From Psettodes erumei (taxonomy: Eukaryota; Chordata; Actinopteri; Pleuronectiformes; Psettodidae), in NCBI GenBank assembly GCA_016785225.1, contig JAFBJZ010000872.1:3089001-3153000 (forward strand): a DNA stretch of 64,000 nucleotides, written 5' to 3'. Every line of letters begins with the position of its first letter. Position 1 is the first letter of the stretch. Under the pieces are notes generated by a model. That model made no database searches, was not told the DNA's origin, and worked only from the letters and a program-made list of their open reading frames with translations. Below are positions 44,690-56,035 of the stretch, in pieces. Position numbers and translations under genes: made by a program.

Positions 44690-45800
44690 CTTCTGAGCCA
44701 CTGGGCGAGGCTGGATTAAGCCATCTTAGTGCGCAGTGTGATCGCTTCTGTGTTTGCTCAGGAGCAAAGTCTGTTGCCTGAACTTCTTCAGCTCACACTC
44801 GAACCTCTAATCTGAGCAATCTTCATTTATCCTATAGAGACGTTGTGTTACATCTCATTTGCTGCTTTTTGAGGGTTTGCTACACAGTCGTTTTAAGAGC
44901 ATTGTGAGACGCTCTCTGAATAATACCAAACGCTTTATGAGTCTGCAGTCTTGCTCCAGCGTTAAAGTTATGATGCCTGCTGCTTCGAAGCTGCCGCCTG
45001 TGAATGACATTATCAAGCACCTCTATACGAGGATCATTTTAAATACTGTTATTGCCTGACTGGCTAATTGCAGCACTCATTATTTTCCATGTATCTTTTG
45101 AATCATTGCCATGTTCAGTTTTTTTCCAAAAACAATGGAAACTTTCTCAGGTTTTTGTTTGGAGGAAAGTGCTGAATCGTCACTTTTTGCTTTGCGCCAT
45201 GCCCAAGCAAGCAGCCCTCTTTTGTTTTAGCCATAATTGAGATCCCACTAATCTAGCCTCCTTAAAAAAATGAAACAGCCTCTTTGTCGGGCCTTCATTA
45301 GTTTAAGATAATATTGTGAGAATGCACAATTAATTTGCAGTGTAACTTTAATTAATTAAATACACCCAATTTTGTAACATGATTAATGCCACCGTGTTAT
45401 CTCTACTCTTCTCCAAAATGAATATGTAAGAGCGATACAGCACATAGCATTAATTGCAGAAATTGGGGCTTTTAGGAACCCCAAACTAGGTTAGGTAATT
45501 ATAAGAGGTAATTTATTAAACCTTAAATAAAAGAAACAAACAAGCATGAATTGATATATAAATCATGGGTACCATTATGTGTAATCTAGCTGTGATTTGG
45601 GAGAAAATGACAAATCTTTGTTGCGTGCCAAGCACTTGATAAAGCAGATATTGGTCATCAATTTAGTCCCAGTCAAGGTCTCATTAAAAGAGGCATAATT
45701 TAATTAAGAGTTAGCCATCGCCCTCTAAATATATTAATTACCTTGAGCATGATGAGATGAGTGTGGCGATTATTGCGTCTTTCATTAGAGTAAGTCTTCT
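44690..45800. promoter_or_regulatory. Candidate long conserved non-coding block, homeodomain-site rich
   Basis: About 1.1 kb without microsatellites or homopolymer runs longer than about 7. The right half is dense in TAATTA/ATTAAT strings (for example 45330-45360, 45700-45745) and has CTTTGTTG near 45617, a SOX/TCF-type site. The left half is more balanced with scattered CpG. No protein-like frame is seen. The texture is that of deeply conserved developmental enhancers, but conservation itself was not tested. Confidence 0.35.
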
Positions 45801-48047
45801 GGGAGAAGAGCAAACTAAGGTGGGGAGCTGGCTGTGTTGACAAGATAATGGATGGGCTGGCCTGAGATGAATTTGGTCACCTTGCATTGGGTTGAGCTGA
45901 GAGAGGTGAGACAGAGGACAACACGGGTCTCTGCTCCGTTTACTGGAACCCCAATATTTACAGCTTTCATGTGAATATTATAATATATATATTTTTAAGA
46001 TGAATGCATATTGTTTATTTTTTGCCAGATTAAGCAATTAGAGGAATATGACCTAATGATACTTCAATGAAAACAAAGGATTACAATTAGAATCAATTAC
46101 ACAAAACAAAAAATGAAATTTCAGTATGAAAAACAAATGCAGATTTTTAGTCAAATATCATGAATTTACACCACCGGATATTATCCTGCAGTGCTGCAAG
46201 ATGAGAAATACATTTTTAATTGTCCAGTTAATTTGGTCCTGTGTATCTTAAGCTGTGGTTTGTGATATTAAATGCAAGTGTTTTACTTCTCTTATTAGGA
46301 TGCACCCTGAGTACAAAAGAAAATTATAAAATCAATTTTGAAATAAAAGTACAAAATATATATTGTTCTTAATTCTTAATATAACTAATAAACTAAAAGT
46401 TACTGCTCAGCACCTGAACCCACTGGGTTGCTAACAATTCTTTACTATTATATTTCACTAATATTGACTTTTCGCTAACACTACAGAACCGCCTTGATGT
46501 GTCACCTATTTGTACACACACGCGCGCGCACACATCCACAAACGCACACAGACCAGAAGTGTGCGGAGGCGACAGCTCATTGCCCCACAGACTGATATGT
46601 CAATGAAACATACAAGATGTTGCTGCTGCATTGGAGCGATTTTCAGCCTCGCTCCTCTCCTGGCTGACAGCAGGACAAAGAGCCTAAGCTACTATTATCT
46701 GGAAGCAAGCTCTCGTTCTTGCTTTCATCTTTCTCTTCACTTTACACAAACACAGATGTATGTGCTTGTGCCGACGCACAGAGCCCAGCGCAAAGTCACT
46801 GATGCATCCAGCGTGCATATCAGACAGGACAATCCCTTGGTGCTGTCGCGAGTTTGAACATTGTTGAGGTGTCAAAAATGGTTGTACACTGTACAGAGAT
46901 AGAAAGAGGGAAGGAAGGAAATGCAGACTGGATTATGGTTTTTTGAGTCTACATCAGATATTGTATAACAGGACAGTGGAAGTGTGACGTTTATGTTTCC
47001 CATGTTGGTCACGCCTTGATATTTTCAGGTCTGCTGTCTGATCACAATCACACCTACACCAAGAGGTGACATTATGTGTCTTAAAAATAACATAACTATC
47101 AAAGAACACATGTGAGCATGTAAATGTAGAACACAAAGCTCTCTGCACCATCTTCCTGAATCCCCCCTCCCTCTTCTCTCCTCTCTTTACTACTAACCTC
47201 CTCCCACTCTGGCCACAAAATTGAGGACACTCACCAGGCTCTGACTGGTCCCAGGGGTGCTGCTGCTTCCCAATCCCTCTGTCAGACACACCTTCAACAG
47301 CTGGCTGTCAGCCGGCCTGGGAGCAATGACATCCTCAGCCCAGAACCTCAGCCCAGACTCCCAACCACAGCCATTCTGACGGGAGTATCGCCACCATGGT
47401 GGCTCCCAGTGCAGCAGAGAAATATAAAGAGGAAGAGACCTGGGCAGTCACTGGTGTGGCAGTGCACACTGCAGCTGAGCTCTCCCTGCTCTGGGACCCA
47501 TCTCATTCAGCCAAGATTGCTTCATACAAAAGTTGACAATGCACCAGTGAAAGCCATTGTTGATATTCAACATTTTTTAAATAGCTGAGCAGAATAGACA
47601 ACATGGCAGGCTGCAAAACTTGGCAAGGGAAACTGACCTGGAGCTTCACGTTTGAAAGGGTTGCCATGCTGGGTGAGAGGAGAGAGAGCTATTGTGTTAA
47701 AAAAAGAAGAGAGAGAGGGAGAGCCGGTGTGAAAGAGCTCCAAAAACAAAACATTTCCCATCCCGGGAGAGCAGAGTACAATGCTTTCTGTGCAGCAGGA
47801 AGAGGACAATCACCTTGCATGGTCACAAGCATATACCCATTACCAAGAAAGAGCCGCACAATGAAATCAATGCAATCAGATCCATTTTAAAACACAATAT
47901 TATGTTTCTGTTCTTTGAACCAAACAGGGAAGTAGCCCATGCTCAGGTATAGTTGCTAAAAAATAAACCTCAGTACACTCATGCTTCAAACCCAATGTAC
48001 GGATCTCACAGTGCAATATTTTGCTGATACAACCAATTAAAAAGTAA

Positions 48048-48051
<4 letters not shown>

Positions 48052-48079
<28 letters not shown>
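48052..48079. repeat. (AT)n microsatellite
   Basis: About fourteen perfect AT units. Confidence 0.93.
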
Positions 48080-48084
<5 letters not shown>

Positions 48085-48745
48085 TCACCCTGAGCACAGA
48101 GCTGGCTAAAGTCCAGCAGAATGTCTTCCAGAGAGCCATCTATTTCTTTAATGTTGCCCAGACGAGGATCATCCTGCCTGACACCGTTAATGGTGTTCTG
48201 TTTCCGTCATTGTCAAGCTGACAAGAGTGCAGATTGATATGGACATTTAAGAAGCCTTTAACCTTCCATATGTCAGAGCATCAGTGCCGCTCGTGCCTCA
48301 GAAGCTATCAAAACATCAAGCGTAGTGTACGTGTGTGCATGTGTGTGTGTGTGCCTGGTAGCCCCAAGGCAGGTCCCACGCAGTGTTGTGTTTCGTGCAT
48401 CCTTGTCTCTCAAGGTGGGGCTTCTCGGGGCCTGAGTGATTAATGTGGATTTTATAAACCCTCAAAGGAAACAGCTGCAATACCTGGGGGCCCTTACTAT
48501 CCAGCACACTCATCATATCTCACTACTGTTGACTCTGACTTCGAAGCTACCTCATATTCAGAAGCTAAACATAAAAATCTCCCTTTTAACCTACAGCTGA
48601 GAGCACTGCACCTAATAATACGAAGGCAACAAATGGCCCAACAAACCCCAATAAGATCAAGTTTCTACTGATATTCAATCGAGAAAAAGCTGCCAATTTC
48701 CCCTTTGAATTGCTTTTTTATTTGGTAAAATGCTCAACTGATTGG

Positions 48746-48772
48746 GAGTTAACCGAGTTAACTGAGTTAACC
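48746..48772. repeat. Three tandem 9-bp units GAGTTAACC
   Basis: Units GAGTTAACC, GAGTTAACT and GAGTTAACC follow each other without gaps. Each carries GTTAAC, a palindrome that resembles HNF1/GRHL-type half sites. Confidence 0.8.
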
Positions 48773-50184
48773 CCAGTGATCTGTTGTATTATGTGCCCAC
48801 ACATCATATAAGTGGAAGTAATAACAGTAACTGCACAAATCAAATATTTTTACTAATTTTAATAACCTTTTAAGCAGTACTACAGTTTCATACACTGCTG
48901 TAAACTGGAAAACATCAGCAACAAAGTATTTGCCTGTCTGCTTCTCACTGACCCTGGACTATGAGAGGAACATTAGTCTTGTTCTGCAATATCTTTACTT
49001 TCCTAGATGTATATGTGAATAAATGTTGCATGTGTGTGTGAGAAAGACAACATGGAGAACAGGACTGGTCTAGCCCTTTGACACAGGAGGGATTGGAGTT
49101 GGAGATATATAATTACATTGATCAGGGAGAAATTACAGCTCTGAGGGGGAGGGCAGGGCTCACATAATCTTATAGGTGTGTCAGAGGGTGGGGTGGGGAG
49201 TAGGGCGAGAGAAAGAGAGGGAACCTGTGGCGTCTTCACTGGAAATCCATGTTAGTGCCACCCATCACACACTATTAGCTACCATCAAAGTTCTAATTTT
49301 ACTCTAGCATTACACCCACTTGCTGTATCCCCTCCCTCCCCTGCTGGTCCGGATGGCGTAGCCTGGTGGGAAAACGACATTTAATCCGCTGTCCGCCCCA
49401 TTCAGGCCAAATTGGCAAATGACAGCTCTCCACCTCTCAGATTTCGGGAAATGAAAGGTACCACAGCCACCGTCCGCCCGAGCCTCCAAGAGCTAGTTGG
49501 TGGTGGTGGCGGAGGAGGTGTGTGTGTGTGTGTGGGGGGCAGCAGCAAGGCCGAGGAGTGGACTGAGGCGGGTTAATAGCCTCCCTTGTCCTCCTCGGTG
49601 GTAACAGTGCCGGACACAGAACACAGAGAAAAGAGAGAAGAATGCTCACTCAGCAGATCAAAGGAAGTTCCCTCAGACCGATGGGGGAAAGTTGACCTGC
49701 ATCCCCTAATCACCCACTTTACCACCCCGAGCAGTGCGGGGGGCCGACGAGAGTACAGCGTTTGCCCTTGCGGAGGTCAACAGCAGCAAGAGGGCAGTGC
49801 ACAGAGTTAAATCTTGCAGAGGTGAGGACAGTGGCATGCTGACTTGGGAACACGGGACTTCACCGCCCAAAGACCGGCTTTTGCAGTTCTCTTCGAGATG
49901 TGTTCCAACAAAAACCTTTTAAAAAAGCAGAAATAAACTATACGCACAACAAGCCACAGCCATCTTTGGATCTGATGAGCTGCACATGAAAAGAAACGGG
50001 ACACGAAACAAGAAATTATAGAAAAAATAATGACATGAAACGCTTTCTATGGGACCATCGCTTTGCTCGACACGCATGCACAAACAGCAAGGTTTTTCAT
50101 CAGCGCTTTACCATTACACACAGAGAAAAGACACAGAACATACTGTGTAGGACACGAACTGGCCCGCCTGACTGAATGGTACTC

Positions 50185-50420
50185 TTACTGCTAATTAAGT
50201 GCTAATGGCAGTTCCCCCTGCAGAGAATACTAATTAACGTCCCATTCTTCATGCAGGCTGAGCGCGCACTCCACTGCGGCCCTAATGAGGGGAGGCAGGT
50301 ACATCTTCTCCCCAAGCTGGGTTAATAAGAACAACACGGCGGGGTCTGAGTGGAGAGGGCCATACCAGGGGGCTGCTTCCTGTTCCCCTAAGCTTAGCAG
50401 ACCCCCCTCAGAACACACAC
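50185..50420. promoter_or_regulatory. Candidate conserved non-coding element
   Basis: Two TAATTA homeodomain cores (50192-50197 and 50231-50236) lie 39 bp apart in balanced, repeat-free sequence that continues to about 50420. No coding potential seen. Called on texture and motifs only. Confidence 0.28.
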
Positions 50421-50979
50421 AATGAGCCACAGAGGTAATGAAAGGATTTTGTCCCATAACCTCAGCAAATAGGCCGGTATGTGTCCGCATGGATGCCACC
50501 TCAAAAGTTTCAGTGTACACACTCATGTAACGTTTATGTACATGGAGGAAATTCTGGATTTAAGAGAATTTAAGTTAAAAGAAAAACCTGCACACGAATA
50601 CAAAATCTTTTTTTTTTTGCAAGGCAAAAATATTTGTGTTTTTTTGAGGGGGGCTGCAAAGCAAAAGTATAAAAGTATGTGAAAAACTGTTCTTTCTAAC
50701 AACAGATTCTTGACACAGAGTACCATCTCCTATTGGGTATGTTTTCCTGTGCGTCTCCCCACAGAATTACGACTCAGAAAGTGCTGATGTCTCTTAGAAA
50801 ACAACTTCTATTTTATATAGTTTCCAGCTCCGTGAGAATGTGCAGCGGTGAAAAAATAAATAAATACATTACCTGTTTGGATGCAGAAAGCCTGGGAATC
50901 AGATTCAAAGTGCCGAAGAATGAATGGATGCGCGAGCGGAGTATGCGGGGAGCGTGCGCGAGCGTAAACATAGATTGAG

Positions 50980-51330
50980 GATGGCATTGGAATTACCTGA
51001 GTGAGATAATGGTGGTGCATTAGATTAACTTTCAGCCCTTAAATGCAACACATTTAGGCAATCTTGTCCCCCAAAAACATGTCAATGTCTGAAAGGCCTC
51101 CCTCTCGCTATCAGGACCCTCTGGTCCCCCACACTGATGCAGCTGGCAAGGCGCTACCGTCGACTGTCAAAACGCAGCGCCAGATCTAGTTATAAAATAA
51201 TTGAATTTTCATATCAGAGGGGACCAGAGTCCCAGCAGACAATAGGACTGCTGAGTCCTCTCTGATATTGGCTCAGGCCCTTTGCCATGCGCATGAAATC
51301 AGTATGTTAATGTTCCAGGGTTTTCTTTTT
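50980..51330. promoter_or_regulatory. Candidate conserved non-coding element
   Basis: Repeat-free balanced sequence with CATTAGATTAAC near 51019, ATAATTGAATTTTCAT near 51197, and inverted short motifs around GGACCAGAGTCC (51222-51233). It is flanked on the right by a C-rich low-complexity tract starting near 51411. Function unknown. Confidence 0.28.
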
Positions 51331-51410
51331 TTAAGGGCACTTGTGCTCTCGCAATGTACTACCGATGCGGTTTCAAAAAAAATTGCAACTATTGATAAGT
51401 AGGCAGCCAG

Positions 51411-51480
51411 CAACCCCCTCGACCCCTCCTCCCACCCAACATGCCCACCCCCCGCCTCCCCCCAACCCACCAAGGCTCTA
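51411..51480. repeat. C-rich low-complexity tract
   Basis: CCCC and CCACC runs with few other bases, between two candidate regulatory blocks. Confidence 0.8.
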
Positions 51481-52479
51481 GACATTCTCGCGCCCCCATC
51501 CTCCCCCATTATTAAAATTGTAATTTATTTTTCTAAATCAGAATGACAGCTTGCTTTCTTTTCTCTGCAGCAGGCAGTGAATCACCGAGCTTTAATTACT
51601 TTCGTAACTTCGCTGACCCTGTGAGCGCGCTGCTCTCCCAGAGAAAATGGGACCTCCAACAAAGGCCCTCCACAGCCACAGCCGCCTTCGGTTCATTCAA
51701 AATGCGAAAAAATTTATCAAACTGCGGATTTTGTAAGATTTTGTTAACATTTCACCTCCTATCTTTTTCACACTCACCCAAAACAACCCCCTGCTTGCAA
51801 CAGTTCTGCACTCCAATCTCCCGGCCCTCCCCCCTGAGGAAACTCAGTGCGCTAGATAACCAAACAACCTTGCTCAAACTCCTTCTCTGTATGTGTGTGT
51901 GTGCTTGTGTTGGCTCAACAAGGTCTCCTCAGGTCAAAACAGCCAGAGGTCATACTATTATCAGTAACCCCCTCATATCCAGGCCGTGGCCTCAACAGCC
52001 GGGACACAGACAGCGCAGGGTCCTCAGGCCACAAAAAGCAAGGTTCAACGGGGATGAACGCTGCATTTGATCACTTCACAGATCTGTGGCCGGCAGACAC
52101 CGGAGTCAAGCTTTATTCATCAGATCCATCTGACTCTATCGCAGAGCAATCAATGGCCTTTTCTGACCACAGGTCATCGGCACAATGAAGCAACTTCAGT
52201 GTTTCAAAGTTCAAAACCCTTTCTGAAGCCATCGCGTGGCTCGGGGCCACAGCGCTGATGTGTGCGAGAGCCGTGCTCGAACAGGAGGACGGTTTCAGAT
52301 ACTGTCCCTCTCCGGCTTTGTTGCTACAAAGTTCAGGCATGTTTCTTGTTCACCAGCAGATCCCCATTTGCTTAACATTATTCCCAGCGCCCGACTTATT
52401 AAAGTAGCTAATATGTTGTAATCCCTGCTATCGCTCTCACCTTCTCGCTGGCACACCTCTGTTTTGGGCTGTGCCACTG

Positions 52480-52650
52480 TGTGAACCAGGGGTGTGCAGG
52501 CACAGTTGGTCTTTTGCTAACTGCCTGATAATTGAATGAGCGATTATCCCTTCCATTAATAGACAATGATACAGAACGCACTGCCATATGTACGGAATAT
52601 TAATGAGTGGCTGCAGCAGCCTAGATAAGAGGAGCACCATGCAGTTGCTG
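52480..52650. promoter_or_regulatory. Candidate conserved non-coding element
   Basis: Contains GATAATTGAATGAG, TTCCATTAATAGACAATGATAC (a homeodomain core next to a SOX-type ACAATG) and ATATTAATGAG within 170 bp of repeat-free sequence. It ends in C-rich low complexity near 52670. Confidence 0.28.
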
Positions 52651-53099
52651 TAATAGGGGTTAAAACAATTTGCCCCACCACCACTGCCACCCCATCCCTC
52701 CTCACACACACACCAGCTCCCATGCTTTGCACTAATGCTAATCCTCTATCCTCGCACCAACTAAGGAGGCTGCCACCAACTAACCAACCCCCCCATTGCC
52801 TGAACTTGTGCTTGGTGCTGACCTCACTTCTGCCAAGGCCGACCCGGCTTTGTGCAAGAGTGCAAGCAGGGTCACTTGACAACAGAGTGACATGCTAATG
52901 ATGGGAAGCAGCGGCTGTTTAGTATTTACGCTATGAGACATTTGGCAACAATGGACCAGAGGAAAAATTGTAGCCATTTAGATTAGCTGTTGATGAAGAA
53001 TTATCAAATGGTATATCTTGTTTTTCATAGTAGCATTTTCACTGTTTTACAGTCTAATAATGTCTTCATCTTCTCACTGTTTCCAGTGGGGGTTATTTT

Positions 53100-53530
53100 T
53101 TCCTAATGTTCAGCTGAAGTAAAGATGCAAGTGCCGCCGAAGCCCGCTGTGCCACAAAAGCCTATCAAGCGTAACCTCCATCAAATTTCATTAAAGGGTG
53201 CAGAAGAGTCAGGCAGGTGAAACAGTTGGGGCACACTTCTATATGAATCGCCATGCCAATCAATATCTCACATCTATTAGCATTTGGAAAGCAATATTTC
53301 CCCTTTTACCTTGCAATAATTGTGCTTAATGCTGTGAAGTACCTTATCATAGGTCTGAAGGCAAAAGAAAGGCCGGTTTCCATGGCGACTGTGAAAGCCA
53401 TTGGTTTCCTTTTCAGCAGAATAATGAACTTCTCTCCTCTGTGTGTCACTCTTCCACTCCACTCTCAGCCTCTTCGATTAAATTGAAGTCCGCACGTCCT
53501 TGAAATCTCGTCTCTGCCTGATAATTTGCC
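53100..53530. promoter_or_regulatory. Candidate conserved non-coding element with an RFX X-box
   Basis: Repeat-free block with GTTTCCATGGCGAC at 53376-53389, which matches the palindromic RFX X-box at 12 of 14 positions. Homeodomain- and SOX-like motifs surround it (ATCTATTAGCATTTGG near 53272, AGCCATTGGTT near 53396). No coding frame of note. Confidence 0.32.
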
Positions 53531-53745
53531 AAACAAGAGAGAAACAAAGAAAAAAATGTTCAAGGCTCAACAAATGCATCACTTCATGCCGAGATGTGGG
53601 TGTATCTCACAATCCATAGACTGGCTTTTTTAAATTTACTAAAGTCTCCTGTTAATTAGAAGCAGATTATATTTATACATTATTAGATTGTATTTTGTGA
53701 GGATGGGGTGGTTTAAGATGAGCCTTCACTCTGTTTAGGCAGTGA

Positions 53746-53771
53746 GATAAGATGGTTGGATAAGATGGTTG
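53746..53771. repeat. Perfect tandem duplication of a 13-bp GATA-site unit
   Basis: GATAAGATGGTTG occurs twice in direct succession. Each unit has a canonical GATAAG core. Confidence 0.85.
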
Positions 53772-54047
53772 TGAAATGATAATCATTACAGTTCCTCTTA
53801 AAAATCCTGTATTAATCCTCTCCAAAGTATCTTAATGATAAGTGCTTTATAGTCAGTTTCAGTTACAGTTTTCTTTTTGGTAGTGTTTTAATTTTTAAAG
53901 AGATCTTAGCCCTGCGCTCCAAAACTTCAAATCTCAGCCCCTGTCTTTAAGCTAATGGAAAACTTGTCAAAGTGTTTTAAAGTTAAGGCTGCGTTGTCAC
54001 ATTTAATAATAATGGAACAATGGAAGTCTAAAGCATACTCCACTGTC

Positions 54048-54105
54048 AGAGATAGATAGATAGTAGATAGACAGATACTTTATTGATCCCAAGTTGGGAA
54101 ATTCT
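54048..54105. repeat. GATA-type tandem plus retrotransposon-like 3' tail
   Basis: A run of GATA/TAGA units is followed by ACTTTATTGATCCC and GGGAAATTC (54077-54104). This terminal motif is common at the ends of fish non-LTR retrotransposon fragments. Only the tail is present, with no reverse-transcriptase frame. The family is uncertain. Confidence 0.45.
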
Positions 54106-55479
54106 GGAAAGGTTATTTTTCTATATCTCTGTAAGAAAGGAAAAAAAAAACTTGTTTCTCCTTTCTAAATGTCGTGAAGTGAATCCGATCATTGATTGCA
54201 CTCGCTTCACAACGTCCTTGAGCACAGACATCCTCTCTGCCCAAGGACATGTAGCGTTTTATTCAGTGTAGTCTCTGTGGTGGTCGATAAAGGGGGGTGG
54301 GGGTGGGGGGTGGCACTAATCCGAGTAAACCTGGAGTTCCAAATAAGCACATCGTAATAAGGTCAATTAAAACATCAGTGGTACTCAGTTTGTGTAATTT
54401 ACCTGGGTTTCTTGATTTTAAACAGATTTTTTTTAAACCAAAAATGACTGAACCTGGTTGAAATAAATATCACCACTGCATTTCTCAGCTATTTATTTTA
54501 CATGTATGTTACTTGAATTGTTTAGGCTCAAAAGAGGCTAATTATACACGAGGGGTTTTTTAATTTGTGACAACAACTGAATTTACTAATAAAGTTAGTG
54601 AGCAAATATCACCAACCAAAAATGACAAAAAATAACGTCGCTACCTCCATTACATTACGTCTGTGTCACTTTATGTATTTAGTCATTACTTCTCAGCTGC
54701 AAAGGTTCCTATCAAGTGACAGTTGCAAACTCTTTTTTTCCTCACAGCCAGCAAAACATAGACCGCCACAAGCATTACCTGAGGCAGCAAACCTGAAGCA
54801 CACATCTAAGTATATTTTATTCTGTCAATTAACATCCTTTGTTCACTGACAACTAATAATTTGATTAAGGCATCGCTGACATTTAATAAAAGCTGTCTAT
54901 TTAAGGGCGAACAGGCACTGCGGAGGCAGTTTCCTTACACACTGCAGGTGAGGATAAAAAAACTACTTAATCTCTAAGAAAATCAGCTCCTCTTACTTAC
55001 GTGTATTTTACCATGCATGTTTATCTTAACGGCTTAACTATTTCATGAATGCAACAGTGGCAGCATTTTCTGAGAGAGTGAAGAAGAAGAAGAGCGTGTT
55101 TCAGCTTTCATTGTGAAACATGAAAATCATCACACGCGCAAGGAAGTAATTCAGCTCAGTTGTATTCTTTTGCATAAAAAAATCTCTATTCATCCTTGAA
55201 AGACAATTTCAACAGAACACTGCGAACTTTTTTCTTTCGGGATCAACACCTCGAGGACAAGAGGGAGAAAATCAACAGCAGGAAGTGAGAAGGTGCGGTT
55301 TGCCCAGAGTGATCGTTCCAGGCACCGAGCGGATCACATGGACTCACACCGACAATATTAACAACAATGCAGTGGGACTTATAATTCCTCTGCTTTTCCA
55401 TATAATCTCACTTAGGTTTGCCCTCCATTTTTACCCGTCTTCTGCGCTGTGCCGACACCTGCTGCACAAGTTTAAACTC

Positions 55480-56035
55480 AGAACCTGCTCACATGTGACG
55501 AAGGCCCTGACTTACCTGGAATCTCTTCGTTGCGGAACATCGGTGCAGAATAAATGTGTCTGAACGTGGCGGGTTGCTTCCGCTGGGGTGGGCTGTAAAA
55601 TGCGGCCTACTTGCTTCATGCTTGTTTGTTTGTTTGTGTATTTGTTCCGGTTCGAGTTTTACTTTTACTGGAATACGGTGTGCAGTTGGTGTAGGACAGG
55701 GCGTTATTTCAGCAGATTTGTTTGTCCCGGCCTTCGGGCCGTGTTTGTGGGGGAGCAATGCCGGCCTCAATTCCTCCAGACTTTTGTTTGTCAGGCAGCG
55801 CTGAGGGAACGAGAACATGCCGCCACGTAGTATCCTTTCTGTTTTTGTTTTCTTAAAAAAAACGCTTTGAAGTTTTCCTGACGGAAGTTATATGTGGTAT
55901 TTCCTGAAGACGCCCAAGCGGTGCACGCGAGACTGCGACAGCCACAGCAGGCTTTTATCAGAGAGACCACAGGGAGGCGCTAGTGCGTTTATATCCCAGT
56001 CAGAACAACCGAGAGACATGCCATTCACAGGTGAA
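55480..56035. promoter_or_regulatory. Promoter-like CpG-containing patch, possibly bidirectional
   Basis: CpG dinucleotides become frequent here compared with the flanks, and there are ETS-like sites (ACGGAAGT at about 55881-55888, TTCCGG near 55645). On the minus strand CCAG|GTAAGTCAG gives a strong donor (exon end 55516), preceded by an ATG at 55540-55538 opening an 8-codon frame. On the plus strand ATG at 56018 is followed by ACAG|GTGAAA (exon end 56030). No downstream exon could be identified for either, so a non-coding transcript pair is as likely as a coding gene. Confidence 0.35.

Larger units (their letters stand above)
45801..50184. other. Intergenic, no gene supported
   Basis: Holds an (AT)n run at 48.05 kb, tandem GAGTTAACC units and a 46-codon frame with an optimal start context at 47396-47536 that I do not call as a gene. 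The rest is ordinary non-coding sequence. Confidence 0.5.
53531..55479. other. Intergenic, no gene seen
   Basis: AT-rich with a duplicated GATA-site unit, a retrotransposon-like tail and a G-rich run near 54290-54313. CpG content starts to rise after about 55.2 kb toward the promoter-like patch. Confidence 0.55.

Noticed and set aside
51543..52070. 175-residue plus-strand frame
   Set aside because: No domain and no compositional sign of selection; it overlaps a GT-rich patch and other frames on the same strand.
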